Shown in pieces: positions 1 through 7,471 of a DNA stretch of 64,000 bases. The notes below the pieces were generated by a model. The model ran no database searches, was not told the DNA's origin, and saw nothing but the letters and a program-made list of their open reading frames with translations. Numbering within the stretch: position 1 is the stretch's first letter; each line of letters opens with the position of its first letter. Source of the stretch: JBBQNR01 sp963774075 (GTDB taxonomy: Bacteria > Actinomycetota > Thermoleophilia > Solirubrobacterales > JBBDJG01); the NCBI GenBank assembly GCA_963774075.1, contig CAVZDP010000001.1, positions 296,720-360,719 on the forward strand. Reading direction: 5' to 3'. A program made the position numbers and the translations under genes.

Positions 1-1400
1 CCGCATCCAGGGCTCGCATCAAGGCGATGACCGCTCCGCCCGTGTACCGCGACCTCGAGGAGGAGATCGAGACCACGCGGCGCGAGAAGGAGGGTGCCAT
101 CGAGGCGCAGGAGTTCGAGAAGGCAGCGGGCCTGCGCGACCGTGAGCGCCGGCTGACGAACAAGAAGCGTGAGCTCGAGGACCAGTGGCAGTCGGGCGAG
201 GGCGGCGACCGGCCGGAGATCGGCGAGGACGAGATCGCCGACATCGTCTCGATGTGGACCGGCATACCCGTCTTCAAGCTGACCGAGACCGAGTCCAAGA
301 AGCTCATGCGCATGGAGGACGAGCTGCACAAGCGCGTGATCGGCCAGGAGCCGGCAATCGCGGCCGTCTCGAAGGCGATCCGGCGCTCTCGCGCCGGCCT
401 GAAGGACCCCAAGCGCCCGACCGGCTCGTTCATCTTCCTCGGCCCCTCCGGAGTGGGTAAGACCGAGCTCGCCCGCACGCTCGCGGAGTTCCTGTTCGGC
501 GACGAGGACGCGATGGTGCGGATCGACATGTCCGAGTACATGGAGAAGCACTCCGTGTCGCGACTCGTCGGCTCGCCCCCCGGCTACATCGGCTACGACG
601 AGGGCGGCCAGCTCACCGAAGCGGTTCGGCGCAAGCCCTACTGCGTGCTGCTGCTCGACGAGATCGAGAAGGCGCACCCCGATGTCTTCAACATCCTGCT
701 CCAGATCCTGGAGGACGGGCGGCTGACGGATGCCCAGGGACGCACCGTGGACTTCCGCCACGCGATCGTGATCATGACCTCGAACGTCGGCGCGACCGAC
801 ATCGCGCGCAACACGCCGCTCGGCTTCTCGATCGCGGACGAGACGGGCATGAGCTACGACGACATGAAGAACAAGATCATGGGCGAGCTGAAGAAGGTCT
901 TCCGCCCCGAGTTCCTCAACCGCCTCGACGAGGTCATCGTCTTCCACAAGCTCACGCGCGACGAGATCAAGAACATCGTCGACCTCCTCATGCGCCACCT
1001 GCGTACTTCGATGAAGGAGCGGGAGATGCAGATCGAGCTGAGCGAGGACACCAAGGAGTTCCTGGTGGACAAGGGCTGGGATCCGGCGATGGGAGCGCGG
1101 CCGCTGCGGCGCGCCATCCAGCGCTACATCGAGGACCCGCTCGCCGACGAGGTGCTCAAGACGCCGATGCCGGCAGGCTCGACGGTGCTCGTTGAGCGCG
1201 ACGAGGCCGCAAAGCAGAAGGCCGCGGCCGGCGAGGCTGAGGAGACGCTGAAGATCACAATCCTCCCGCCGGTGACGCCGCCCCCGGAGGAGAAGCCTGT
1301 GCCCGTCGGTGGTCCGGAGGGTGACGAGGAAGGTGGCTCCGACGACGAGCCCGCGTCCGAGCCTCCCGCGGAGCCCGAAGCTCCCGCCGCCGAGTCCTAG
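1..1400 (+). CDS. clpC: ATP-dependent Clp protease ATP-binding subunit ClpC, C-terminal part
   Basis: The gene is cut by the left edge; its frame is open from base 3, so the Clp-N repeats and first AAA+ module lie outside. Visible in order are a UVR-like helical segment (EFEKAAGLRDRERRL), the linker WTGIPVFKL, and the second AAA+ module with Walker A GPSGVGKT, Walker B LLLDEIEKA, sensor 1 MTSN and sensor 2 GARPLRR. An acidic Pro/Glu-rich tail of about 50 residues ends in PAAES. ClpC is a hexameric unfoldase that feeds proteins to ClpP in the cytoplasm. In Firmicutes clpC directly precedes radA and disA; here about 8.4 kb of unrelated genes intervene. The family call is secure. Confidence 0.96.
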   Translation, partial: ASRARIKAMTAPPVYRDLEEEIETTRREKEGAIEAQEFEKAAGLRDRERRLTNKKRELEDQWQSGEGGDRPEIGEDEIADIVSMWTGIPVFKLTETESKKLMRMEDELHKRVIGQEPAIAAVSKAIRRSRAGLKDPKRPTGSFIFLGPSGVGKTELARTLAEFLFGDEDAMVRIDMSEYMEKHSVSRLVGSPPGYIGYDEGGQLTEAVRRKPYCVLLLDEIEKAHPDVFNILLQILEDGRLTDAQGRTVDFRHAIVIMTSNVGATDIARNTPLGFSIADETGMSYDDMKNKIMGELKKVFRPEFLNRLDEVIVFHKLTRDEIKNIVDLLMRHLRTSMKEREMQIELSEDTKEFLVDKGWDPAMGARPLRRAIQRYIEDPLADEVLKTPMPAGSTVLVERDEAAKQKAAAGEAEETLKITILPPVTPPPEEKPVPVGGPEGDEEGGSDDEPASEPPAEPEAPAAES

Positions 1401-1521
1401 TCGTCGCGTAGCGCTCACTCGCGAGATACGGCTGCGCTCCCGCTTTCACTGCCGGCTTGCGCCTCCCTTTTCGATCTGAGAGGGTCAGCGATCCGAGTAT
1501 CCCAGCCGAGAAGGAGGGCCG

Positions 1522-1878
1522 ATGCCTACGATCTCACGCGAGGACGCAGTGGTCGAGTTTGCGGACGGAGATGCCGAGCTGCGGGCGGCGACGGCGGGCG
1601 ACATGACCGTCGCCTTCGTTCGCGTTCCGAAGGGCGCCGACTTCAGGCCGGCGCTTCAAGGCCTACCCGGCGACATGTGCCAGTGTCCGCACTGGGGCTA
1701 CATCCTGAAGGGGCGGATCCGGATGCACACGCCGAATGGTCAGGAAGAGTACGCGGCGGGCGACGTCGTCTACTGGCCCCCCGGCCACGCACCCGAGGCT
1801 CTGGAAGACTCGGAGTACATCGATTTCTCCCCGACCGAGGAGTTCCGCCCGGTACTCGATCACATCAAAGGCGAGTAG
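1522..1878 (+). CDS. Small single-domain cupin protein
   Basis: The 118-residue product is one beta-barrel cupin. Motif 1 is around residues 54-68 (CPHWGYILKGRIRMH) and motif 2 around 76-87 (GDVVYWPPGHAPEA), with His residues placed as metal ligands. The ATG is preceded by GAAGGAGG, a strong ribosome binding site about 6 bases upstream. Cupins of this size are metal-dependent enzymes or small-molecule sensors; nothing visible fixes the substrate. A MOSC gene starts 10 bases downstream in the same direction, so the two are probably co-transcribed. Confidence 0.8.
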   Translation: MPTISREDAVVEFADGDAELRAATAGDMTVAFVRVPKGADFRPALQGLPGDMCQCPHWGYILKGRIRMHTPNGQEEYAAGDVVYWPPGHAPEALEDSEYIDFSPTEEFRPVLDHIKGE

Positions 1879-1888
1879 GCCTGTTCGG

Positions 1889-2794
1889 ATGATGTCGCAA
1901 GAGAATACGAGCGAGGTTGTGGGCACGATCGGGGCGCTGTGGCGGTTCCCGGTCAAGTCGATGCGGGGCGAGGAGCTCGACGCGGTCGAAATCACCGAGA
2001 GCGGGATCGTCGGCGACCGCGCTTACGCACTCATCGACAAGGAGACGGGCAAGGTGGTAAGCGCGAAGCACCCGAAACTGTGGCCCGACATGCTCGAGTG
2101 CCGGGCTGCGTTCGTCGAACGACCGCTCCGGGGGGACAAGCTGCCACCGGCACGAATCGACCTGGCCGACGGCACGTCGGTGATGAGCGATACGGCCGAC
2201 GTCGACGCCGTCCTGTCGCGCTTTTTCGGCCGCGACGTGGAGCTGGCCCGTGCTGCGCCCGAGGACTACACGATCGACCAGTACCACCCTGACCAGAAGA
2301 ACGCCACTCCCGAAGGACACCGCGACGAGGTCACAGAAGAGAAGCTTGGCGCGGCGTTCTTCAACGAGCGGGGGCTGCCCTCCGCTGTGCCCGAAGGCTC
2401 GTTCTTCGACCTCTTCCCGCTCAGCGTACTAACGACGTCCAGCCTGGATCGCTTCGGCGAGCTCCAACCACGGAGCCGTTTCGACGTCCGGCGATTCCGG
2501 ATGAACGTGATCGTCGATACCTCCGCGCCTGGCTTCGTCGAGAACGGGTGGCTCGGCCGCACGCTCGATATAGGAGACGGCGTTCGGATCAACGTGGCAA
2601 TGCCAGACCCTCGTTGCGTGATGACGAATTTGGCGCAAGAAGACCTTCCGAGAGATCCTCAGGTACTCAAGACTCTCGCCGAGCACAATCGGCTCGACGT
2701 CGGGGACAATGCGCTCTACCCCTGTGCCGGCGTCTACGCCGTCGCGGAATCGGCGGGGTCGATCCGCAAGGGAGACCCAGTCAGGCTAGGCTGA
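1889..2794 (+). CDS. MOSC domain-containing protein (YcbX/mARC-like)
   Basis: A 301-residue protein with an N-terminal MOSC_N beta barrel (GALWRFPVKSMRGEELDAV, then GIVGDRAYALID) and a C-terminal MOSC domain holding the conserved cysteine in MPDPRCVMTNLAQEDLPRD. In this family that cysteine binds the molybdenum cofactor, and relatives reduce N-hydroxylated compounds. Two consecutive ATGs (1889 and 1892) are possible starts. Open frame continues upstream but overlaps the cupin gene and has no family similarity. No ferredoxin domain is attached, so an electron donor would have to be separate. Function beyond Moco binding is inferred. Confidence 0.85.
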   Translation: MMSQENTSEVVGTIGALWRFPVKSMRGEELDAVEITESGIVGDRAYALIDKETGKVVSAKHPKLWPDMLECRAAFVERPLRGDKLPPARIDLADGTSVMSDTADVDAVLSRFFGRDVELARAAPEDYTIDQYHPDQKNATPEGHRDEVTEEKLGAAFFNERGLPSAVPEGSFFDLFPLSVLTTSSLDRFGELQPRSRFDVRRFRMNVIVDTSAPGFVENGWLGRTLDIGDGVRINVAMPDPRCVMTNLAQEDLPRDPQVLKTLAEHNRLDVGDNALYPCAGVYAVAESAGSIRKGDPVRLG

Positions 2795-2909
2795 GCCGCC
2801 GACAGCGACCGTGACGAGATGAGGCTTGACGCGGCAGGGCCACCCGTTGATACTGGCCGGCGACAGCACGCGCGACCGCGCGATCAGTCCCGCATCGAGG
2901 GGGTATGCA

Positions 2910-3518
2910 GTGAGCGATACGCTAGGTGGAACCGCAGGCCAGGTGGCGCTCCGCCCGCGCAAGGCTACGCATGAGAGCCTGCCGACGCTCTCGGAGACGT
3001 TGGCCTTGGCGTTCTACGACGACCCGGTGCTGATGTGGTGCATCGCCGACGGCTCGCGCCGACGGGAGATCCTCCCCCGGTTCTTCGGCGCCCTCTCCGA
3101 CTCGTACGCGAGTTACGACGAAATCTGGGACGTCGACGAGGGCGTGTCGGCCGCCGTCTGGGCGCCACCCGGCGCCGAGGACGACGAGCAGCTCGGGGAC
3201 CGGATCGGTGAGATCTCTGCCGAGTACGCGGACCGGGTCTTCGAGGTCCTGGGCCTGATGGAGGAGAAGCACCCTGTCGAACCGCATTACTACCTCTTCG
3301 TCCTCGGCACGAGGCCCGAGTGTCAGGGACGAGGGGTCGGTTCCGCGCTCATGAGGCCGGTGCTGGAGACGTGCGATCGCGACGGCGTGCCGGCGTATCT
3401 CGAGGCCACGAGCGAGCGCAACAAACAGCTCTACCTTCGGCACGGCTTCGAAGTGACCGGCGAGATCCCGCTACCTGACGGCCCGACGATGTGGCCCATG
3501 TGGCGGTCGCCTCGGTGA
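2910..3518 (+). CDS. GNAT family N-acetyltransferase
   Basis: About 202 residues. The acetyl-CoA binding motif is CQGRGVGSALMRPVLE (around residues 133-148), followed by a typical GNAT C-terminus (YLRHGFEVTGEIPLPDGP). The GTG at 2910 is chosen because GAGGGGG lies about 6 bases upstream; a TTG at 2826 would add 28 residues unlike the family. The substrate is unknown. Close relatives in actinobacteria are generic acetyltransferases often annotated near resistance or stress genes. Confidence 0.83.
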   Translation: MSDTLGGTAGQVALRPRKATHESLPTLSETLALAFYDDPVLMWCIADGSRRREILPRFFGALSDSYASYDEIWDVDEGVSAAVWAPPGAEDDEQLGDRIGEISAEYADRVFEVLGLMEEKHPVEPHYYLFVLGTRPECQGRGVGSALMRPVLETCDRDGVPAYLEATSERNKQLYLRHGFEVTGEIPLPDGPTMWPMWRSPR

Positions 3519-3654
3519 CCTGAGCCGTAGACAGGCGCCTAGCGCCCGCATTGTCTGGGGTGCTTTTGTGGCACGCCCGACATTGAGTGAGGCCGTTCAA
3601 TCAGGAACAGGAAGGCGCGAACTGGCTCGACTGGCTCGAGCCGTCAGGCGTTGG

Positions 3655-4392
3655 TCAGGCGCGCTGAAGAACATAGAACACATACCCATAACTGTCTTCG
3701 GAGCACTGAAAAACCTCGATCTCTCTGACGGTCTCGGCGGCAAAAGCTCGAACTGAGGGGTCCGAGTGATCAACGAGGGCTTTTGCACGGGGCGCAAGAA
3801 GGTCGTAATAGCCATCCACCCAGGCCTGCCCTGGCAACGTGTAGGTGGTGAGCAGCTTGTACCCCGCCCGTTCCGCGTCCGTTACGTTGCGTTGCACCGA
3901 TTGCATCTCGGGATAGCCGGATCGGAAGAACTCCCTTGCCGCATCAGGCGCTTGCTCCTTCAGCCACGACAGTTCGCTGATCACCGCGAAGCCGTCAGCG
4001 GTCAGGGCGCGGGCCCAGATCGCAAGCGCGTTGGCAAAGCCGATGTTGTAGGCCGCGCCTTCTGACCAGAGCAGATCGATGCCTTGAAGGACCTGTGGAA
4101 TGTCCTTCATGTCCATGCGATGTGCCTGCACAAGGCGCTCAACCTTCGCCTCCCTGGCGCGCCTCACCAGGTCGTTCAGGAACGGCTCATAGGAGTCAAC
4201 GGCGTGAACCCGAGTACCGAGCTCCTTCGCAAGCGCCAGCGTTTGACGACCCGTCCCGCAACCGGCATCGACGACGAGACGAAACTGCTGTTTTGGAAGG
4301 AGGCGCAGGACATGCAGGGTATGGGTGTTGCCGCCTGGGCCGAGCTTTTCCATCCCGCCGAAGAGGAGGCCGACTGGATCGGACACGTTCAT
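3655..4392 (-). CDS. Class I SAM-dependent methyltransferase
   Basis: A 245-residue Rossmann-fold methyltransferase. SAM-binding motif I is VDAGCGTGRQT (around 41-51), followed by the acidic residue of motif II (VHAVDSYEPF). The middle section (GIDLLWSEGAAYNIGFANALAIWARALTADG) matches the small-molecule methyltransferase group. It is encoded on the minus strand downstream of an SRPBCC gene, with 34 bases between them. The substrate cannot be told. The 136 bases to its right-hand neighbour at 3518 show no clear signal. Confidence 0.82.
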   Translation of the reverse strand: MNVSDPVGLLFGGMEKLGPGGNTHTLHVLRLLPKQQFRLVVDAGCGTGRQTLALAKELGTRVHAVDSYEPFLNDLVRRAREAKVERLVQAHRMDMKDIPQVLQGIDLLWSEGAAYNIGFANALAIWARALTADGFAVISELSWLKEQAPDAAREFFRSGYPEMQSVQRNVTDAERAGYKLLTTYTLPGQAWVDGYYDLLAPRAKALVDHSDPSVRAFAAETVREIEVFQCSEDSYGYVFYVLQRA

Positions 4393-4426
4393 GGGCTGCG
4401 CCAGGGTATCGACTGATTGCGATGCT

Positions 4427-4885
4427 CTAAACGCCTTCGAGCGTCCGCTTCAGCGAAGCGAGCTGTCGGGCCATGTCGCGGCTGACCATCATGCGAGCGA
4501 TCGGAAACGCCAACTTGGAGATCTTCCATTCGATGTCATCGATCTGACTGAGTCGCGTACCGCTTGCGACGGGTTCAAGTTGGTAGGCGACATTGAACAC
4601 TCCGTCCTCGTCCTCCTCTCGCCAAAGCAAACGCCGTGGCGGGTCATATTCGACCACTTCCGTGATCAACTCCAAAGGCGGCTTTCGCGGCCGAGGCCTG
4701 TGTAGGACTCGGTACTTCGCTCCGGGGCCTGGCCCTTCGCCAGCGACCTGCTCGACCGAATCGACCTTGTGGCACCACCGAGGATCGTTTCTCGCATCAG
4801 CGATGAAGGCCCAGACCTCTTCGGGGGGACGAGCAATATCTTCGATCTTCTCGATGTACATGACTGGCGATTTTCGACCGTACAC
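4427..4885 (-). CDS. SRPBCC family protein (START/Bet v1-like fold)
   Basis: 152 residues from the first ATG; a second ATG at 4861 (MYIEKIEDI) fits the family start better and gives 144. Typical SRPBCC features are the opening strand with PPEEVWAFIADARNDPRWCH, the central WREEDEDGVFNVAYQLEPV and the C-terminal helix ending in RTLEGV. Members bind hydrophobic ligands or act as cyclases and lipid carriers; this one is not assignable further. It is upstream of, and codirectional with, the methyltransferase at 3655-4392. Confidence 0.75.
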   Translation of the reverse strand: MYGRKSPVMYIEKIEDIARPPEEVWAFIADARNDPRWCHKVDSVEQVAGEGPGPGAKYRVLHRPRPRKPPLELITEVVEYDPPRRLLWREEDEDGVFNVAYQLEPVASGTRLSQIDDIEWKISKLAFPIARMMVSRDMARQLASLKRTLEGV

Positions 4886-4915
4886 CCTGGCTGCGCGAAG
4901 ATGAGCAGCGTTTAC

Positions 4916-5872
4916 TCAGGCGTACTCCGAAGAGTCAAGAGTGAGCACGACCTTGCCCGTCGCGCGGCGCTCTTCGAGCTCGCGCAGAGCGGCCGGGCCC
5001 TGCTCGAGCGGGTACGCCGAGCCGACGAGGGGCCGTATCGAGCCCGCGTCAACGAGACCGTTCAGCCTCGCGACGGCGTCTGCGACGCCGGTTGGGTCGG
5101 TGGCCAGCACGCCGAAGGAGCAGCCGCGGACATCGACGTTTCGTAGCAGCAGGCGGTTGACCTTGACCTCGGGGATCTCACCCGCTGTGAAGCCGACGAC
5201 GACGACGCGGCCTTCGGACGCGAGCGAGCGCAGGCTCTCCTTGAATCGCTCGTTTCCACCGACCGGATCGATGATCAGGTTGACGGGGTCGGCGAGCTGG
5301 GAGCGGAAGTCCTCGCCGATCACGACCTGTTGTGCGCCGGCGCGCCGTGCGATCTCGGCTTTCGCCTCGGTCGACACCGCCGCGACGACTTCGGCGCCGA
5401 GGGCCTTGGCGACCTGCACCGATGCGGTGCCGACGCCGCCGGCCGCTCCGTGGACGAGCACCCTCTCGCCGGATTTCAGCCCTCCTCGACGCTCGACTGC
5501 CGCGATCGCCGTGAGGTAGTTGAGCGGCAGCGCCGCGCCCTCCTCGTAGCTGAGCCCGTCCGGCAGGGGAAAGGTCGCCTCGGGGGTCGTCGAGAGCTGC
5601 TCGGCGTGTGCGCCAAAGCTGAGGGCCATCACGCGATCGCCTGTGGCGAACCCGCTCCCCGCGGGGGCCTGAACCACGTCGCCGGCTGCCTCCCAGCCAA
5701 GCGTGAACGGCAGCGGCTGGCGGACCTGATACTCGCCCCGAGTCATCAGCAGGTCCGGGAAGGAGACACCGGCCGCGCGAACCGCGACCACCAGCTCCCC
5801 GGCGGGCTCGGGGATGTCGGCGAGAGTGACGGCGTCGGGGCCGTCCTCGGTGATCACTCGCAATGCGCGCAT
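4916..5872 (-). CDS. Zinc-independent medium-chain reductase, NADPH:quinone oxidoreductase type
   Basis: A 318-residue MDR protein. It has the GroES-like N-terminus (AAGVSFPDLLMTRGEYQ), the NADP-binding Rossmann motif HGAAGGVGTASVQVAKALGAEV (from about residue 140) and the C-terminal GKVVLTL. The cysteine and histidine ligands of zinc alcohol dehydrogenases are missing, as expected for quinone reductases. It would reduce quinones or enones with NADPH in the cytoplasm. The next gene on the same strand, a VOC protein, ends 21 bases upstream of its start, so the two may share a transcript. Confidence 0.88.
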   Translation of the reverse strand: MRALRVITEDGPDAVTLADIPEPAGELVVAVRAAGVSFPDLLMTRGEYQVRQPLPFTLGWEAAGDVVQAPAGSGFATGDRVMALSFGAHAEQLSTTPEATFPLPDGLSYEEGAALPLNYLTAIAAVERRGGLKSGERVLVHGAAGGVGTASVQVAKALGAEVVAAVSTEAKAEIARRAGAQQVVIGEDFRSQLADPVNLIIDPVGGNERFKESLRSLASEGRVVVVGFTAGEIPEVKVNRLLLRNVDVRGCSFGVLATDPTGVADAVARLNGLVDAGSIRPLVGSAYPLEQGPAALRELEERRATGKVVLTLDSSEYA

Positions 5873-5893
5873 CAGCGAAGGCGCCTCGAGTCG

Positions 5894-6679
5894 CTACGGG
5901 TCCAGCGGGCCCGAGAAGATGCCGAAGACGGCGCCCTGCGGGTCCGCGATCACCGCGATGCGGCTGCTCTCGCCGACCGGCACGTCCATAGGCGGCACGT
6001 GGATGTTCCCGCCGAGCTCCTTCGCCTTCGCGGCGCTCTCGTCGGCGCTGGCCACGGCGAAGTATGCGAGCCAGAACGGGGGCAGTCCCTTCTCCATGTC
6101 GCCCTGCGGGCGGATACCGCCGTTCGTCTTGTCGCCGACGCGGATGATCGTGTAGGCGCCGTCGCCCATGTCCTCCAGAGTCCAGTCGAAGAGGCCTTCG
6201 TAGAAGCCCTTCGCCTTCTCGACGTCGTCCGTCGCCAGCTCGTTCCAGCACAGAGAGCCGCGCTCGTTGACCACCCCCGCGCCGATGTGGCTCTTCGGTT
6301 CCCAGACGGATAGGACGGCTCCGGTCGGGTCGGCGATCACCGCCATCCTGCCGACGTCCATCACGTCGAAGGCCGGCATCAGGACCTGTCCGCCCAGGGC
6401 CTCCGCCCGTTTGGCGGAAGCCCCGGCGGTCTCGACCGTGACGTAGTTGTTCCAGTGCGGCGGGATGCCCTGGCCACGCTCTGCCTCCCCTTGCGCGAAC
6501 AGAGCCGCGACGTCCTTGCCGTCCAGACGCGCCATCGAGTAGACGCCGTTGCCGGTCGAGCGGTCTTCGAACTCCCATCCGAACATGCCGGAGTAGAAGC
6601 GCTTCGCGTCGTCGGCGTCGGTGGTGGACAGGTCCACCCACGAGAAGGTGCCGGGCGGGTAGGTGGTTCTCTGTCCCAT
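5894..6679 (-). CDS. VOC family protein with two glyoxalase-like domains
   Basis: 261 residues with two similar halves, each opening with a VOC beta-alpha-beta segment: FSWVDLSTTDADDAKRFYSG near the N-terminus and LCWNELATDDVEKAKGFYEG near residue 136. The halves end in similar strands (AVIADPTGAVLSVWEP and AVIADPQGAVFGIFSG). This internal duplication is common in actinobacterial VOC proteins, whose members include hydroxylases of natural products and resistance proteins. No diagnostic metal triad was assigned, so the reaction is unknown. Confidence 0.85.
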   Translation of the reverse strand: MGQRTTYPPGTFSWVDLSTTDADDAKRFYSGMFGWEFEDRSTGNGVYSMARLDGKDVAALFAQGEAERGQGIPPHWNNYVTVETAGASAKRAEALGGQVLMPAFDVMDVGRMAVIADPTGAVLSVWEPKSHIGAGVVNERGSLCWNELATDDVEKAKGFYEGLFDWTLEDMGDGAYTIIRVGDKTNGGIRPQGDMEKGLPPFWLAYFAVASADESAAKAKELGGNIHVPPMDVPVGESSRIAVIADPQGAVFGIFSGPLDP

Positions 6680-6718
6680 GTCGCTCCCTCGTCGTCGCGG
6701 TCGGCTGCGCGCCGGATG

Positions 6719-7422
6719 CTATCCGAGCCCGGTGAGTCGCTCGCTCGTCGCCCACAGCCGCTCGCCGAGCTCGTCGTCCTGCGCCTGCAGGCTCGGCGTT
6801 CGCTGCTTCGAATCCGCGAAGTAGCCGCCCGACACGCTGCCACCCTCGTCGCTCGTCGCCAGGTGCACGATCGTGGCCGCGCCCGTTCCCGGGCTCTTGA
6901 AGAACAGCCCGGCGAGCCGCCATCCGGCATGAATCGGCAGTGGGGTGTTGCGGCCCAGGCGCGTCCGTATTACGCCCGGATGCAGGCAATTTGCGGTTAC
7001 GCCGGAGCCCTCGAGCCGGCGCGCGAGGGCGCGCGTGAAGAGCACGTTGGCGACCTTTGAGTTGCTGTAAGCCGACCAGGTCGACCAGCGGTGCTCCCCC
7101 TGCAGGTCGTCGATGTCGAGCGCCCCGCCGCGGTGGGCGTCGGAGCTCGTAGTGATCACTCGCGACGGGGCCGAGGAGCGAAGGCGATCCTGCAGCAGAG
7201 CAGTGAGCAGAACGGCGCCAGGTGGTTGACCGCGAACGTGGCGGCCAGCGGCTCGGGCTGGTCCGAGCGCGCCGCCTTGCGAATCTCGCCGCCGACCTTC
7301 TCGAGGCGCCCACGATCGCGACCGATCGCGACGACGGCGGCCCCACGGCGTGCGAGCTCGAGTGCCGCCGCTCTGCCGATCCCGGAGCTCGCGCCGGTCA
7401 CGACTACGATCTTTCCCTGCAT
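6719..7422 (-). pseudogene. Short-chain dehydrogenase/reductase, broken by an internal deletion and a frameshift
   Basis: The N-terminal part (7422 down to about 7212) reads MQGKIVVVTGASSGIGRAA, the SDR nucleotide-binding start, and reaches FAVNHLAPF. The protein then continues in another frame (LLTALLQDRL, VITTSSDAH, YSNSKVANVLFTRAL with the catalytic Tyr-x3-Lys, and a normal C-terminus to 6719). One C appears missing in CGTTC(C)TG near 7210. Separately, only about 55 residues separate TGASSGIG from NHLAPF; relatives have roughly 100, so about 50 residues including the NNAG strand are gone. The deletion makes a working enzyme unlikely even if the frameshift is an error. Confidence 0.82.
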
Positions 7423-7471
7423 CCCGGCAGGACCTTACAGACGGCCCTGCCACGAAACCGCGAGGCTCGAG

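Noticed and set aside
5178..7346. A 722-residue open frame on the minus strand
   Set aside because: Arg/Gly/Pro-rich composition and overlap with the quinone reductase, VOC and SDR genes in another frame; an artefact of high G+C.
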